Shown here: positions 1 through 7,474 of the stretch, piece after piece | How positions within the stretch are numbered: the stretch's first letter is position 1 | How the letters are laid out: the number at the start of each line of letters is the position of its first letter | Origin: an uncultured Clostridia bacterium | GTDB taxonomy: Bacteria; Bacillota; Clostridia; TANB77; CAG-508 | DNA length: 12,905 bases | Reading direction: 5' to 3' | Assembly: GCA_934132805.1 (NCBI GenBank) | Contig: CAKPAB010000038.1 | Coordinates: forward strand, 1 to 12,905 | The notes under the pieces: generated by a model | What the model saw: the letters and a program-made list of their open reading frames with translations, nothing else | What the model was told of the DNA's origin: nothing | The model's database searches: none | Position numbers and translations under genes: made by a program

Positions 1-536
1 CCTCTTATATATGGAATTGCACAATATGTACATTTATTGCTACATCCCTCTCCTATTTTTAAATATGCATAATTTTTTCCTGTTGTAACTATTCTTTCCA
101 TAAATTCATTATATGTTGGCATTGGTAGTGGCTTGATTTCAGATATTTTTTTACTTGTTTTTGTTTTTGGTTGTTCAACAATATCTCTTTTTAATAAGTC
201 TTCTATTTTATCCCATAGCTTATTATATTCATCTATTTTTATGAATAAATCTACTTCTGGCAATGCTTTTACTAAATCTTCATAATACCTTTGCACTAAA
301 CATCCCATTGCTATTAAATATTTGCATCTTTTCTTTTTATATTCGGCCATTTCTAAAATTGTGTTAATTGCTTCTTCTTTTGCTGATTCTATAAAACCAC
401 ATGTATTTACAACTAAAATATCTGCTTCTTTTGGATTATTTACTATTTTATAATTGTTGTTTTTGAATAGTCCTATTGTAACTTCTGTATCTATTAAATT
501 TTTACTACATCCTAGTGATATAAATCCTACGTTCAT
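1..536 (-). CDS. rimO: RimO, ribosomal protein S12 methylthiotransferase (N-terminal part, runs off window)
   Basis: This radical-SAM enzyme adds a methylthio group to the conserved aspartate of ribosomal protein S12. I translated 178 codons from the ATG at 534-536. The start MNVGFISLGCSKN is the classic RimO beginning. The N-terminal UPF0004 domain carries its three cluster cysteines, Cys10 (LGCSKN), Cys46 (NTCGFIE) and Cys79 (MGCL). The radical-SAM CxxxCxxC motif follows at Cys165, Cys169 and Cys172, within the sequence GEGCSNKCTYCAIP. The rest of the radical-SAM domain and the TRAM domain lie beyond position 1. A GGGAGG ribosome binding site at 542-547 supports the start. MiaB and MtaB are the related alternatives, but the N-terminal signature favours RimO. 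The gene follows RNase E/G by 82 bases that hold an inverted repeat. Confidence 0.93.
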   Translation of the reverse strand, partial: MNVGFISLGCSKNLIDTEVTIGLFKNNNYKIVNNPKEADILVVNTCGFIESAKEEAINTILEMAEYKKKRCKYLIAMGCLVQRYYEDLVKALPEVDLFIKIDEYNKLWDKIEDLLKRDIVEQPKTKTSKKISEIKPLPMPTYNEFMERIVTTGKNYAYLKIGEGCSNKCTYCAIPYIR

Positions 537-576
537 TGTTACCTCCCTTAGAATAAATCCGAAAAGTTTACAAATC

Positions 577-617
577 AATTGGAGACGTTTTTTATTTGTT
601 TGAAAACGTCCCCATTT
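577..617 (-). repeat. Imperfect inverted repeat with GGGGAC end between RNase E/G and rimO
   Basis: The arms are 581-591 (GGAGACGTTTT on the plus strand) and 603-613 (AAAACGTCCCC), around an 11-base loop. The single mismatch becomes a G-U wobble on the minus strand, the transcribed one. Pairing extends partly to 577 and 617. It begins two bases after the RNase E/G stop codon. No T-tract follows on the minus strand, so it does not look like an ordinary intrinsic terminator. It may be a mobile palindromic repeat or an RNA-processing hairpin. Confidence 0.6.
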
Positions 618-618
618 T

Positions 619-1800
619 TTAATCTTTATGACTGCAAATATGTTTTCTTGTCATTTCCATTAAATCTAATTCTGTAAAACCTTCCACTTGTGTTTTTGTT
701 CTGTCATTTTTTAGATTTTCTTTTAATATTTTTTCTATTTTCTCTTTATTTTCTTTATCTTTCATATCTATATAGTCAATTATAATAATTCCACCTATAT
801 CCCTTAATCTAATTTGTTTAGCTATTTCTATTGTTGCTTCTTTGTTAACTTTAAAAATTGTTTGTTCTACATTTTTGTTTCCTGTATATTTACCTGTATT
901 TACATCAATTGCTGTTAAAGCTTCTGTTTTGTCTATAGTTATAAAGCCACCACATTTTAGCCAAATCTTTCTGTTTCCTAGTTTTGCGATTTCTTTTTGT
1001 ATATCGTATCTGTCAAAAATATTTTCATTTTGAATTAATTCTATTGAAGTTTTTTCTAAATAATCGTTTTGTTTTTTATAATTTTTAAGATTATCATAAT
1101 CTTTTTGATCATTTACAATAATTTTTTTAATTTCATTTTCTGGTAAGTCTATTATCATTTTTTCAACTATGTTTGCTGATTTTGATATTAATTTTGGTGT
1201 GTTTCCAGTATGGTTTTCAAAATCGCTTTTTATTTTGTTCCATTTTTTTTCTATATTTTTAATATCTTCTATTATTTCTTCATTTTTTCCTTCTGCTGAA
1301 GTTCTTATTATTGCTCCATTTCCTTTAGTCAGATTTTCTTTTACTAATTTTATTAGCCTTTCTTGTTCTTTTGGGTCTTCTATTTTTTGCGATGTTGTTA
1401 CTATGTCTGTATCTGGCATTAGTGCAATATATTTGCTTGGAAGGTTTATATGTGTTGAAACTCTTGCTCCTTTTAATATATTACTGTCTTTTTTTACTTG
1501 CACTAATAATTTTTGTCCTTTTTTTATTACATCACTAATTTCTGTTTCTGTATTTTTTTCTTGTTTTTTTTCATCTACTTTTTTTAAAATATCTTTTAGG
1601 TGTATAAAACTATTTTTTTCTGTTCCTATATTTATAAATGCTGATTGCATTCCTTTTATTATGTTTTCTACTACTCCTACATAGATATTCCCTTCTTTTC
1701 TTTCTATTTCTTTATCTATATAATATTCTACTAACTTGCCATTTTCTGTTAGTGCTATTTCTTTTTTTTTCTGACTTTTGTTTATTAATATTTCTAGCAT
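619..1800 (-). CDS. rng: Ribonuclease E/G family protein (RNase G-like), short form
   Basis: This is an endoribonuclease of the RNase E/G family, acting in RNA maturation and decay on AU-rich single-stranded RNA near 5' monophosphates. The 393-residue protein begins with MLEILINKSQKKKEIAL and has an S1-type RNA-binding region at about residues 36-110. The catalytic core follows: GGFITIDKTEALTAIDVNTG (285-303), RLRDIGGIIIIDYIDM (331-346) and DRTKTQVEG (366-374). Asp299 and an Asp of IDYIDM correspond to the metal-binding aspartates of E. coli RNase E. The protein ends at EMTRKHICSHKD. It therefore lacks the roughly 90-residue C-terminal part of E. coli RNase G (489 aa), including the CPxC zinc-link region. 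The start has a GAGGGG ribosome binding site and lies 12 bases after pth, so the two are probably cotranscribed. Confidence 0.92.
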   Translation of the reverse strand: MLEILINKSQKKKEIALTENGKLVEYYIDKEIERKEGNIYVGVVENIIKGMQSAFINIGTEKNSFIHLKDILKKVDEKKQEKNTETEISDVIKKGQKLLVQVKKDSNILKGARVSTHINLPSKYIALMPDTDIVTTSQKIEDPKEQERLIKLVKENLTKGNGAIIRTSAEGKNEEIIEDIKNIEKKWNKIKSDFENHTGNTPKLISKSANIVEKMIIDLPENEIKKIIVNDQKDYDNLKNYKKQNDYLEKTSIELIQNENIFDRYDIQKEIAKLGNRKIWLKCGGFITIDKTEALTAIDVNTGKYTGNKNVEQTIFKVNKEATIEIAKQIRLRDIGGIIIIDYIDMKDKENKEKIEKILKENLKNDRTKTQVEGFTELDLMEMTRKHICSHKD

Positions 1801-1812
1801 TTTCTTTCCCCT

Positions 1813-2370
1813 CTAATTAAATTTGTTCATAGCAATATCGATTCCGTTTTTTAGAATTTCTTCTATTGCCTCTGCAGCTTTATGTGTTCCATTTTGTAAT
1901 ATTTTTTGTTCTTCTTCAGGTACTTTTCCAATAACATAATTTATCATGTCACTTTTGAATTCAGGTTGTCCTATTCCTATCCTAATTCTAATAAAATTAT
2001 TTGAGTTTAGTTCTTGTACAACTGATTTCATACCATTGTGTGAGCCTGCTCCGCCTTTTTTTCTTAATTTTATTTTACCTTTTTCTATGTCTATGTCGTC
2101 ATATATTACTATTATATTTTCTGGCTCTATATTATAGTATTGACTTGCTTCTTTTATTGCTTGCCCACTTAGGTTCATAAATGTTTGCGGTTTTAGTAAA
2201 ATCACTTTTTGACCTTGAATTATTCCTGTTTCATATAATGATGTAAATTTATTTTTTGTTATACTTATATTGTTGTTTTTGGCTAATTCATTAATTGCAT
2301 CAAATCCCATATTATGTCGTGTATTTGCATATTCATTTTCTGGATTTCCTAATCCTACTATTAAATACAT
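1813..2370 (-). CDS. pth: Peptidyl-tRNA hydrolase
   Basis: Pth releases the peptide from peptidyl-tRNA that drops off the ribosome, recycling tRNA. The 185-residue protein starts MYLIVGLGNPENEYANTRHN, with Asn9 and the catalytic His19 in the family signature. Asn66 (TFMNLSG), the aspartates of IVIYDDIDI at 91-92 and Asn112 (GAGSHNG) match the active-site residues of E. coli Pth (N68, D93, N114). Length is typical. I chose the ATG at 2368-2370 because AGGAAAG lies 6 bases upstream. An upstream TTG at 2406 would add 12 residues that the family does not have and would run into the preceding gene. It starts 16 bases after the acidic-tail protein and ends 12 bases before RNase E/G, so it sits inside an operon. 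Confidence 0.95.
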   Translation of the reverse strand: MYLIVGLGNPENEYANTRHNMGFDAINELAKNNNISITKNKFTSLYETGIIQGQKVILLKPQTFMNLSGQAIKEASQYYNIEPENIIVIYDDIDIEKGKIKLRKKGGAGSHNGMKSVVQELNSNNFIRIRIGIGQPEFKSDMINYVIGKVPEEEQKILQNGTHKAAEAIEEILKNGIDIAMNKFN

Positions 2371-2376
2371 TTTTAT

Positions 2377-2383
2377 CTTTCCT
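2377..2383 (-). promoter_or_regulatory. Ribosome binding site that sets the pth start
   Basis: AGGAAAG on the minus strand, 6 bases before the ATG at 2370. It decides for the short Pth start over the TTG at 2406. Confidence 0.7.
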
Positions 2384-2386
2384 TTA

Positions 2387-4144
2387 TTAATTTTTGTTAT
2401 CTCCAAATATTTTGTTAAATATTCCCTTTTTATTATTTTTCTTATTTTCTGTTTGTTTTTTTGTATTTTCTTTTTTGTTTGTTTTTTTGATATTTTTCTT
2501 TGACTTTTCTTCTATTTTTTCTTCTTCATCATCATTGTCGTCTAGTTCATCGTCTTCTTCTATGTCATCTTCGTTTTCGTCGTCCAAATCTAAATCGTCA
2601 TCTATAAATTCATACTCGTCATCATCATAGTCTAAATCATCATCTTCATATTCGAAGTCTTCATTTTCTTCGTCATACTCATCATCGTCATCATCAAATT
2701 CGAATTCATCTTCATATTCTTCATCGTCGTCTTCATATTCTTCGTCATCATCAAAATAGTCAAAGTCATCTTCTTCATCATATTCGTTATCTTCGTCAAG
2801 TTCATCGTTTTCTTCCATATCCTCTTCAGTTTCATCATCGTCGTCGTCAAATTCGAAGTCTTCATAATCTTCCTCGTCTTCAATATAGTCTATCTTTTTG
2901 TTGAATATGTTGTCTTCTTCTATTTGGTCTTCTTGGATAGGAATTTCTTCAATTTCTTCTAGTTTAAATTCTGATAAATCTTTTCCAAATTTCTCTGTTA
3001 CTTCTGTTTGGAATATTTCATATATATTTTTGATTTCTTCAATTCTCCAATAATTTGAATTTATTACTGCTCCTGCATGCAACCTTATATTGTTAACTTC
3101 TTCTTCGAAATACTTTTCTTTATCTTCTATGTTTTTTAAATATTCTTTATTATATAATTCTCTATATGCTTTTTTACTTGATTTGTTTGCTATTTCCCTT
3201 AGAATTAACTCATATAATTTTTCGAACTGTTCAATATCTGAGTTGAAGTTTTCACATGCTTCTTGCATTAGTTTATTGTGTATTTTTATTCCATTTATTG
3301 CTGCCATTCTTTCATTATCTAAGAAACTTACAATATACATTTTCATAGCTTTTAAATATGCTAGTTTTACACTTACATCTCTTAGATTTTTTGTGTATTT
3401 ATCTAATTTTATATTATCATTATTTAGTTCTACTAATAGTCTTTTTGTTTTCTCGAATACTGATACATAACATTCTGCTTCTCTTTTTGCAATTCTGTTT
3501 CTGACATTTATTGCGTTTTCCATTACCTCTTTGTTAAATGGTACTCTTTCTTCTTTTCCATTGTTTATCATTGTTTCTAATATTTCTTTTTTTATTTCGT
3601 CGTCTTCAGAATTGATGAATTCTTTTATATTTTTTATTTCGTCTTTGTTTATGTCATTGAATTCATTGGTTAGCTTTTCTATTAATTGAAGGTGTTTTTT
3701 TTCTTCTGTTCTTCTGTTTTTTGAGTATACATTTCTATCTTGTTGTTTTTGTGCAAATTCTGTTATTGCTTCTACATATCTTTTTCTTATTTCTTCTAGT
3801 TTTTCATTGTTTTCTGATATATTGTTTTCTATTTTTATAAGTTTTTTTTCTATGATTTCTGGCTCTTCTTCAAGGTTATCAAATAGTTGGTTTCTATCTT
3901 CTTCTAATTTTAAATTTGATTTGTATAGCTTTTTTTGTTCTTGTTGTATTGTTCTTATTTCGTTTGCAACTGTGTCAAATTCATTTATTATTTCGTCTTC
4001 TTCTTCAATTATTAATTGGTACTTTTGTATTTCTTCTGTTATTTCTTTGTAGTCTTTGTATATTGTTTTTAAATTTGGCTTTTCTTCAAATCCTAATATT
4101 GCGTTGTATTTTTTTTCTAGCACTATTGCACTTCTTTCATACAT
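2387..4144 (-). CDS. Unknown coiled-coil protein with a long Asp/Glu-rich tail and basic C-terminus
   Basis: I do not recognise a named family for this 585-residue protein. Residues 1-400 are rich in Glu, Lys, Asn and Ile, with extended charged-helical stretches (about 30-190 and 295-400) that suggest coiled coil. There is no signal peptide or hydrophobic membrane segment. Residues 421-546 are an extreme Asp/Glu tract with interspersed Tyr and Phe (for example FDYFDDDEEYEDDDEE). A Lys/Asn-rich basic stretch follows at 548-573, and the protein ends in KKGIFNKIFGDNKN, a short amphipathic, possibly lipid- or partner-binding helix. The start has GGGGG 8 bases upstream (4153-4157). The gene is followed by pth after 16 bases, so it is probably cotranscribed with translation genes. 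A structural, chaperone-like or nucleic-acid-mimic role is only speculation. Confidence 0.85.
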   Translation of the reverse strand: MYERSAIVLEKKYNAILGFEEKPNLKTIYKDYKEITEEIQKYQLIIEEEDEIINEFDTVANEIRTIQQEQKKLYKSNLKLEEDRNQLFDNLEEEPEIIEKKLIKIENNISENNEKLEEIRKRYVEAITEFAQKQQDRNVYSKNRRTEEKKHLQLIEKLTNEFNDINKDEIKNIKEFINSEDDEIKKEILETMINNGKEERVPFNKEVMENAINVRNRIAKREAECYVSVFEKTKRLLVELNNDNIKLDKYTKNLRDVSVKLAYLKAMKMYIVSFLDNERMAAINGIKIHNKLMQEACENFNSDIEQFEKLYELILREIANKSSKKAYRELYNKEYLKNIEDKEKYFEEEVNNIRLHAGAVINSNYWRIEEIKNIYEIFQTEVTEKFGKDLSEFKLEEIEEIPIQEDQIEEDNIFNKKIDYIEDEEDYEDFEFDDDDDETEEDMEENDELDEDNEYDEEDDFDYFDDDEEYEDDDEEYEDEFEFDDDDDEYDEENEDFEYEDDDLDYDDDEYEFIDDDLDLDDENEDDIEEDDELDDNDDEEEKIEEKSKKNIKKTNKKENTKKQTENKKNNKKGIFNKIFGDNKN

Positions 4145-4226
4145 TTTTGGTACCCCCGAATATTTTAATTTTTTTACATTTTATCACCTTTACATCAAAA
4201 AGTAAAGAATATAGCTTAAATTGCGA

Positions 4227-4637
4227 TTAATATTCTTCTATTTTTATATATATTTTATCTTCTAATGCATACTTTTTTTCTACTTCTAACTTTGTAATCT
4301 GATTATCATCTTTAAATGCAAATTTATTCATACTGTCCAAAACTGCTTTTACAATGTTATCTATATCTGGTTTTTTCGTTGGGCTTATGTTATTTTCCAG
4401 CATTTCATTTATATCTGCTTTTTTCGTTGCCTTTGGTATTGAAAAATATGCTATTATGATAACATTTATTCTTCCTTCTAGTGCTTTAAAATGTGGATAT
4501 TTTAATAAAAAATACTGCTCTACTAATAGCTCATAGTCTTTAGTCTTGGTTGGTGTGTATACTACACCTGTGTATGAGTTTAATCTTGGTCTTCCTTTTC
4601 CAATTACTTTTCCTGGTACTTCAAATTCGTATATCAT
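4227..4637 (-). CDS. rusA: RusA-family Holliday junction resolvase
   Basis: RusA-type endonucleases cut four-way DNA junctions as dimers and are usually found in prophages and in some Firmicute chromosomes. The 136-residue protein starts MIYEFEVPGKVIGKGRPR, and the GKxRPR-type segment is typical of the family. The core motif KKPDIDNIVKAVLD (88-101), followed by FAFKDDNQI (107-115), supplies Asp91, Asp93, Lys97 and Asp110/111. These match D70, D72, K76 and D91 of E. coli RusA in both spacing and identity. I chose the ATG at 4635-4637, which has AAGGAGA 6 bases upstream. A TTG at 4676 would overlap the preceding gene and add 13 residues. It lies 28 bases after the HAD phosphatase gene. No other phage gene is nearby, so it appears to be a chromosomal resident or an old phage remnant. 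Confidence 0.9.
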   Translation of the reverse strand: MIYEFEVPGKVIGKGRPRLNSYTGVVYTPTKTKDYELLVEQYFLLKYPHFKALEGRINVIIIAYFSIPKATKKADINEMLENNISPTKKPDIDNIVKAVLDSMNKFAFKDDNQITKLEVEKKYALEDKIYIKIEEY

Positions 4638-4643
4638 TTGTTT

Positions 4644-4650
4644 TCTCCTT
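4644..4650 (-). promoter_or_regulatory. Ribosome binding site that sets the rusA start
   Basis: AAGGAGA on the minus strand, 6 bases before the ATG at 4637. It favours this start over the TTG at 4676. Confidence 0.7.
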
Positions 4651-4665
4651 AATTCATTTTTCAAT

Positions 4666-5448
4666 TTATATATCAACTAAATATTCTTTTAAAAATTCCA
4701 CTACCCCATTTTCATTATTAGTTTTTGAAGTAATGTAATCAGCTTGTTCTTTTACTTCTGGCAAAGCATTTTTCATAGCAACACCTATTCCACATTTTTT
4801 AAGCATTTCTACATCGTTTAAGCCATCTCCAAAAGCAATAATATTTTCATTAGAAATTCCTTCTAATCTAGCAATTTCTGTTATTCCTTTATATTTTTCA
4901 ATATCTTTTTGGAATATTTCTAACCATTTAACTTTTGCAAAACTGTCTTGCATGATTTCTATTTTTAACATTGGAAATTTTTCTGTAAATATTTTAAAAT
5001 ATTCTTCTGTAATTTCATTGCTTATACATGATACAGATACATGTATTATTTCATCTATATTTTTTAAAAATTCTTTTATATTAATTGTACTATCATAATG
5101 ATGTATCATATCTTTGCTACATATATTTACAGTCATAAATTTGTTTTTATTATAATATGATGCAATTTCTTCAGTAATTTCTTTTTCTATTGGTTTTGTA
5201 TATATCTTTTCCCAGTTTGTCTCTTTCTTCTTAAAAACTGCTGCACCTGCATCACTTACAATATAATTTGCAAATTCAGCTCCATCTGTTCCTATAAGTG
5301 CTCTATATAGAATTCTACCAGTTGCTATTGTTATTATATGTCCTTTTTCATTTAATTTTTTCAAATAATTTTTTGTCTCTTTTCTTGTAATTCCTTCACT
5401 ATTTAGCAATGTTCCATCTAAATCTAATGCAATTAATTTTTTATCCAT
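4666..5448 (-). CDS. Cof-type HAD-family hydrolase (sugar/nucleotide phosphatase type)
   Basis: This is a cytosolic phosphatase of the haloacid dehalogenase superfamily, Cof/YbjI-type (class IIB). Typical substrates are sugar phosphates and FMN-like phosphates; the exact one cannot be read from sequence. In the 260-residue protein, motif I is ALDLDGTLLNS, with nucleophile Asp9 and acid/base Asp11. Motif II is the Thr of ATGR (Thr43). The motif III lysine is probably Lys187 in EKYKGI. Motif IV is FGDGLNDVEML, with Asp208 and Asp212. The cap domain lies between about residues 80 and 185. Length and the closing GVAMKNALPEVKEQADYIT are typical of the family. The start has AGGAAG at 5455-5460. It follows the 83-residue gene after 110 AT-rich bases and precedes rusA by 28 bases. 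Confidence 0.92.
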   Translation of the reverse strand: MDKKLIALDLDGTLLNSEGITRKETKNYLKKLNEKGHIITIATGRILYRALIGTDGAEFANYIVSDAGAAVFKKKETNWEKIYTKPIEKEITEEIASYYNKNKFMTVNICSKDMIHHYDSTINIKEFLKNIDEIIHVSVSCISNEITEEYFKIFTEKFPMLKIEIMQDSFAKVKWLEIFQKDIEKYKGITEIARLEGISNENIIAFGDGLNDVEMLKKCGIGVAMKNALPEVKEQADYITSKTNNENGVVEFLKEYLVDI

Positions 5449-5558
5449 TTTTATCTTCCTTTTCTAATATAAATTATAATTATATTTTCCATTTTATTTT
5501 GTAATTATTCTATAATTTTTATTTGTTTTTCATATATTATAAATTCTAGTTTTTGGAA

Positions 5559-5810
5559 TTATAATTCATATATATTAGCTTTTAGAATTATTTTTTGTAT
5601 TTTTGTTTTATCGTCTAATGAAATATTCCATCTGCTTCCTGCAATACTTCTTTTGATTTTATCTTCTTTTGTAGGAGCTCCTAGTAGTTTGTTGAGCTGT
5701 TTTTGTAAATTAACTTTGTTTGTATATATTGATAATATATTTTCACTATACAATACATTTATTGTTGTTTCTGTTTCTGATTTGTTTGGTTCTTTGTATA
5801 TTTTGTCCAT
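5559..5810 (-). CDS. Small conserved-looking protein of unknown function
   Basis: This 83-residue protein starts MDKIYKEPNKSETETTINV. I cannot assign it to a named family. It is soluble and charged, has no cysteines, and shows no signal peptide or membrane segment. The alternation in TTINVLYSENILSIYTNK suggests a short beta hairpin, followed by a basic segment (KLLGAPTKEDKIKRSIAG) and a second beta-like stretch, SRWNISLDDKTKIQKIILKA. A good ribosome binding site (AGGAGC) lies upstream of the ATG at 5808-5810, and the open frame is uninterrupted in an AT-rich region where random ORFs are short, so I think it is real. It lies 54 bases after trmL and 110 bases before the HAD phosphatase. Context suggests a housekeeping rather than a mobile origin. 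Confidence 0.75.
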   Translation of the reverse strand: MDKIYKEPNKSETETTINVLYSENILSIYTNKVNLQKQLNKLLGAPTKEDKIKRSIAGSRWNISLDDKTKIQKIILKANIYEL

Positions 5811-5864
5811 AATTTGCTCCTATTATTTTTTTATATTTGATTATGATAAATTGTATGTTCAATT

Positions 5865-6371
5865 TTATTTGTTCATAAAATATGTACTTGTTTCTTGTAA
5901 GTCTTCAAAATGGTGCTGTCTTAAAATTTCATATGTAATAATTGCAACAGAATTTGATAAGTTTAATGACCTAAGTGTTGGAAGCATCGGTATTCTTATT
6001 GTTTTTTCATCTAAATATTTTTCTAATAAAGTTTCTGGTAAACCTTTTGTTTCTTTTCCATATAATACGAATACTTCGTCCATTTTTGAATAGTCTATGT
6101 CTGTGTATTTTGTAGTTCCTTTTGTTGTTGCAAAAAACATATGGTTTTCTTCTGGTTTATATTTATTTAAAAATTCTTCCAATGATTTGTGTTCTTCTAT
6201 GTCTAATTTGTCCCAATAGTCTAGTCCGGCTCTTTTTACTGATTTTTCGTCTATTTTGAATCCTAATGGGTGTACTAGATGCAATTTTGCTCCTGTTATT
6301 GCACATGTTCTTGCTATATTTCCTGTGTTTTGTGGTATTTCTGGCTCTACCATTACTATATTTAGTTTCAT
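5865..6371 (-). CDS. trmL: TrmL, tRNA (cytidine/uridine-34-2'-O)-methyltransferase
   Basis: TrmL is a SPOUT-fold, SAM-dependent enzyme that 2'-O-methylates the wobble base of tRNA-Leu isoacceptors. The 168-residue protein is the single-domain size expected for TrmL (157 aa in E. coli). Visible family motifs are MVEPEIPQNTGNIART (7-22), the region LHLVHPLGF (30-38), YGKETKGLP (104-112), and IPMLPTLRSLNLSNSVAI (127-144). The last two form the SAM-binding trefoil knot. The start ATG at 6369-6371 has AGAAGG upstream. It lies 79 bases after the cation exchanger, whose terminator occupies most of the gap, so trmL probably begins a new transcription unit that continues through the genes below it. 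I identified no convincing promoter. The assignment rests on full-length motif agreement. Confidence 0.94.
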   Translation of the reverse strand: MKLNIVMVEPEIPQNTGNIARTCAITGAKLHLVHPLGFKIDEKSVKRAGLDYWDKLDIEEHKSLEEFLNKYKPEENHMFFATTKGTTKYTDIDYSKMDEVFVLYGKETKGLPETLLEKYLDEKTIRIPMLPTLRSLNLSNSVAIITYEILRQHHFEDLQETSTYFMNK

Positions 6372-6425
6372 TTTTATTACCTTCTTTTTATTTTGATTTT
6401 ATGCTCATATTTTATCATAAAAAGT

Positions 6426-6452
6426 CAAAAAAAGAAAGCGTTTTGCTTTCTT
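6426..6452 (-). terminator. Intrinsic terminator of the cation exchanger gene
   Basis: On the minus strand AAGAAAGC (6452-6445), a 5-base loop AAAAC and GCTTTCTT (6439-6432) form an 8-bp stem, followed directly by a run of T's over 6433-6427. The first stem arm contains the last part of the exchanger's stop codon (6451-6453). Confidence 0.88.
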
Positions 6453-7401
6453 AATTTGTAAATAATATTCCTAAATATGCCACATAAATAACAAAATAAA
6501 ACAAACCATTCATTCTACTCATCTTGTCTTTTGGCGGAATAACTGGGAATAATGCTAATATCAATGTTGATATAAATAATATTGATAAATCTAAATTATA
6601 ACTTGCGTTAAAACTAATTGGTTTTATAACTGCTGAAACGCCAATAATAAGTAACATGTTAAATATGTTTGAGCCTATGATGTTTCCTATTGCAATATCG
6701 CTGTTTCCTTTTATTGCAGCAGTTACACTTGTTACAAGTTCTGGAAGACTTGTTCCTATTGCTAGTATTGTTAGGCTTATTATTTTTTCACTCAAATTGA
6801 AATATTGAGCCACTTTTACTGCGTTATTTACTGCTAAATCTCCACCAACTTTAAGCCCTATAATTCCTATAATTACTAATAAGATATTTTTGATGGTATT
6901 GTTATTTTTGCTTTCTTCTGTTTTTATTTCTAGAATTTCTTTTTGGCTCTCTCTTTTTCCCATATATATTGTATATCCGATGAATAAAGCAAATAGTATT
7001 AATAATATTATTGATTCTGGTCTTGATATTGTGTTTGATGTGTTACATAAGATTATAAATATTATCGTAAATATTAAACACATTGGAATTTCATATATTT
7101 TTGTTTCTTTTTGAAATATTACAGGTCTAATTAGGGCTGAAAGTCCTAGTATTAGTAATAGATTGCTTAAATTGCTTCCTATTACATTTCCTAGTGCCAT
7201 GTCTGAGTATCCATCTATTGCTGATGTTATGCTTACAAATAGTTCTGGCATTGATGTTCCTATTGATACTATTGTAAGTCCTATTATTATTTCTGGTATG
7301 TGGAATTTTTTTGCTATTCCACTTGCACCGTCTACTAGTAAATCTGCTCCTACTATTAATAGTGCAAATCCTATTATTATAAAAATTATTGCTGATATCA
7401 T
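6451..7401 (-). CDS. CaCA-family sodium/calcium (cation) exchanger, YrbG-like
   Basis: This is an integral membrane antiporter of the Ca2+:cation antiporter superfamily, exchanging Ca2+ for Na+ or H+ across the cytoplasmic membrane. The 316-residue protein is almost entirely hydrophobic segments (about ten). It has the two inverted alpha repeats that define the family: GTSMPE (48-53) with GNVIGSN (71-77), and GTSLPE (216-221) with GNIIGSN (239-245). The glutamates of the two GTSxPE motifs are the ion-binding residues. A hydrophilic loop at about 148-170 separates the halves. Size matches bacterial YrbG-type proteins. An AGGAGG ribosome binding site precedes the ATG at 7399-7401. The gene stands alone, with a possible promoter upstream and a strong terminator overlapping its stop. 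The transported ion is inferred from the family. Confidence 0.93.
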   Translation of the reverse strand: MISAIIFIIIGFALLIVGADLLVDGASGIAKKFHIPEIIIGLTIVSIGTSMPELFVSITSAIDGYSDMALGNVIGSNLSNLLLILGLSALIRPVIFQKETKIYEIPMCLIFTIIFIILCNTSNTISRPESIILLILFALFIGYTIYMGKRESQKEILEIKTEESKNNNTIKNILLVIIGIIGLKVGGDLAVNNAVKVAQYFNLSEKIISLTILAIGTSLPELVTSVTAAIKGNSDIAIGNIIGSNIFNMLLIIGVSAVIKPISFNASYNLDLSILFISTLILALFPVIPPKDKMSRMNGLFYFVIYVAYLGILFTN

Positions 7402-7429
7402 TGTTTGCCTCCTATTTTCTCTTTTTCAT

Positions 7430-7435
7430 ATTATA
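7430..7435 (-). promoter_or_regulatory. Possible -10 box for the cation exchanger gene
   Basis: A perfect TATAAT lies on the minus strand 29 bases before the ATG, in the gap after the RlmD-type gene. No clear -35 box sits 16-18 bases upstream, so the call is weak. Confidence 0.35.
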
Positions 7436-7474
7436 GAACTAACTTTTATCTAATGGTTTATAATGGTCATTCAC

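Noticed and set aside
577..617. Intrinsic terminator of RNase E/G
   Set aside because: The stem is good but no T-tract follows on the transcribed strand. A T-run lies on the plus-strand side, where no gene ends.
1813..2406. Longer Pth reading from TTG at 2406
   Set aside because: It adds 12 residues not seen in Pth and overlaps the previous gene; the ATG at 2370 has its own ribosome binding site.
2632..2883. Met/Lys/Thr-rich minus-strand frame
   Set aside because: It is a shifted reading of the GAT/GAA codons that encode the acidic tract; composition and lack of a ribosome binding site argue against a gene.
2520..2885. Apparent tandem repeat or microsatellite of TCA/TTC/TCG triplets
   Set aside because: The triplets vary irregularly and follow Asp/Glu coding with Tyr/Phe interspersed, so this is low-complexity coding sequence, not an exact tandem array.
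4227..4676. Longer RusA reading from TTG at 4676
   Set aside because: It overlaps the HAD phosphatase gene and lacks a good ribosome binding site; the ATG at 4637 has AAGGAGA.
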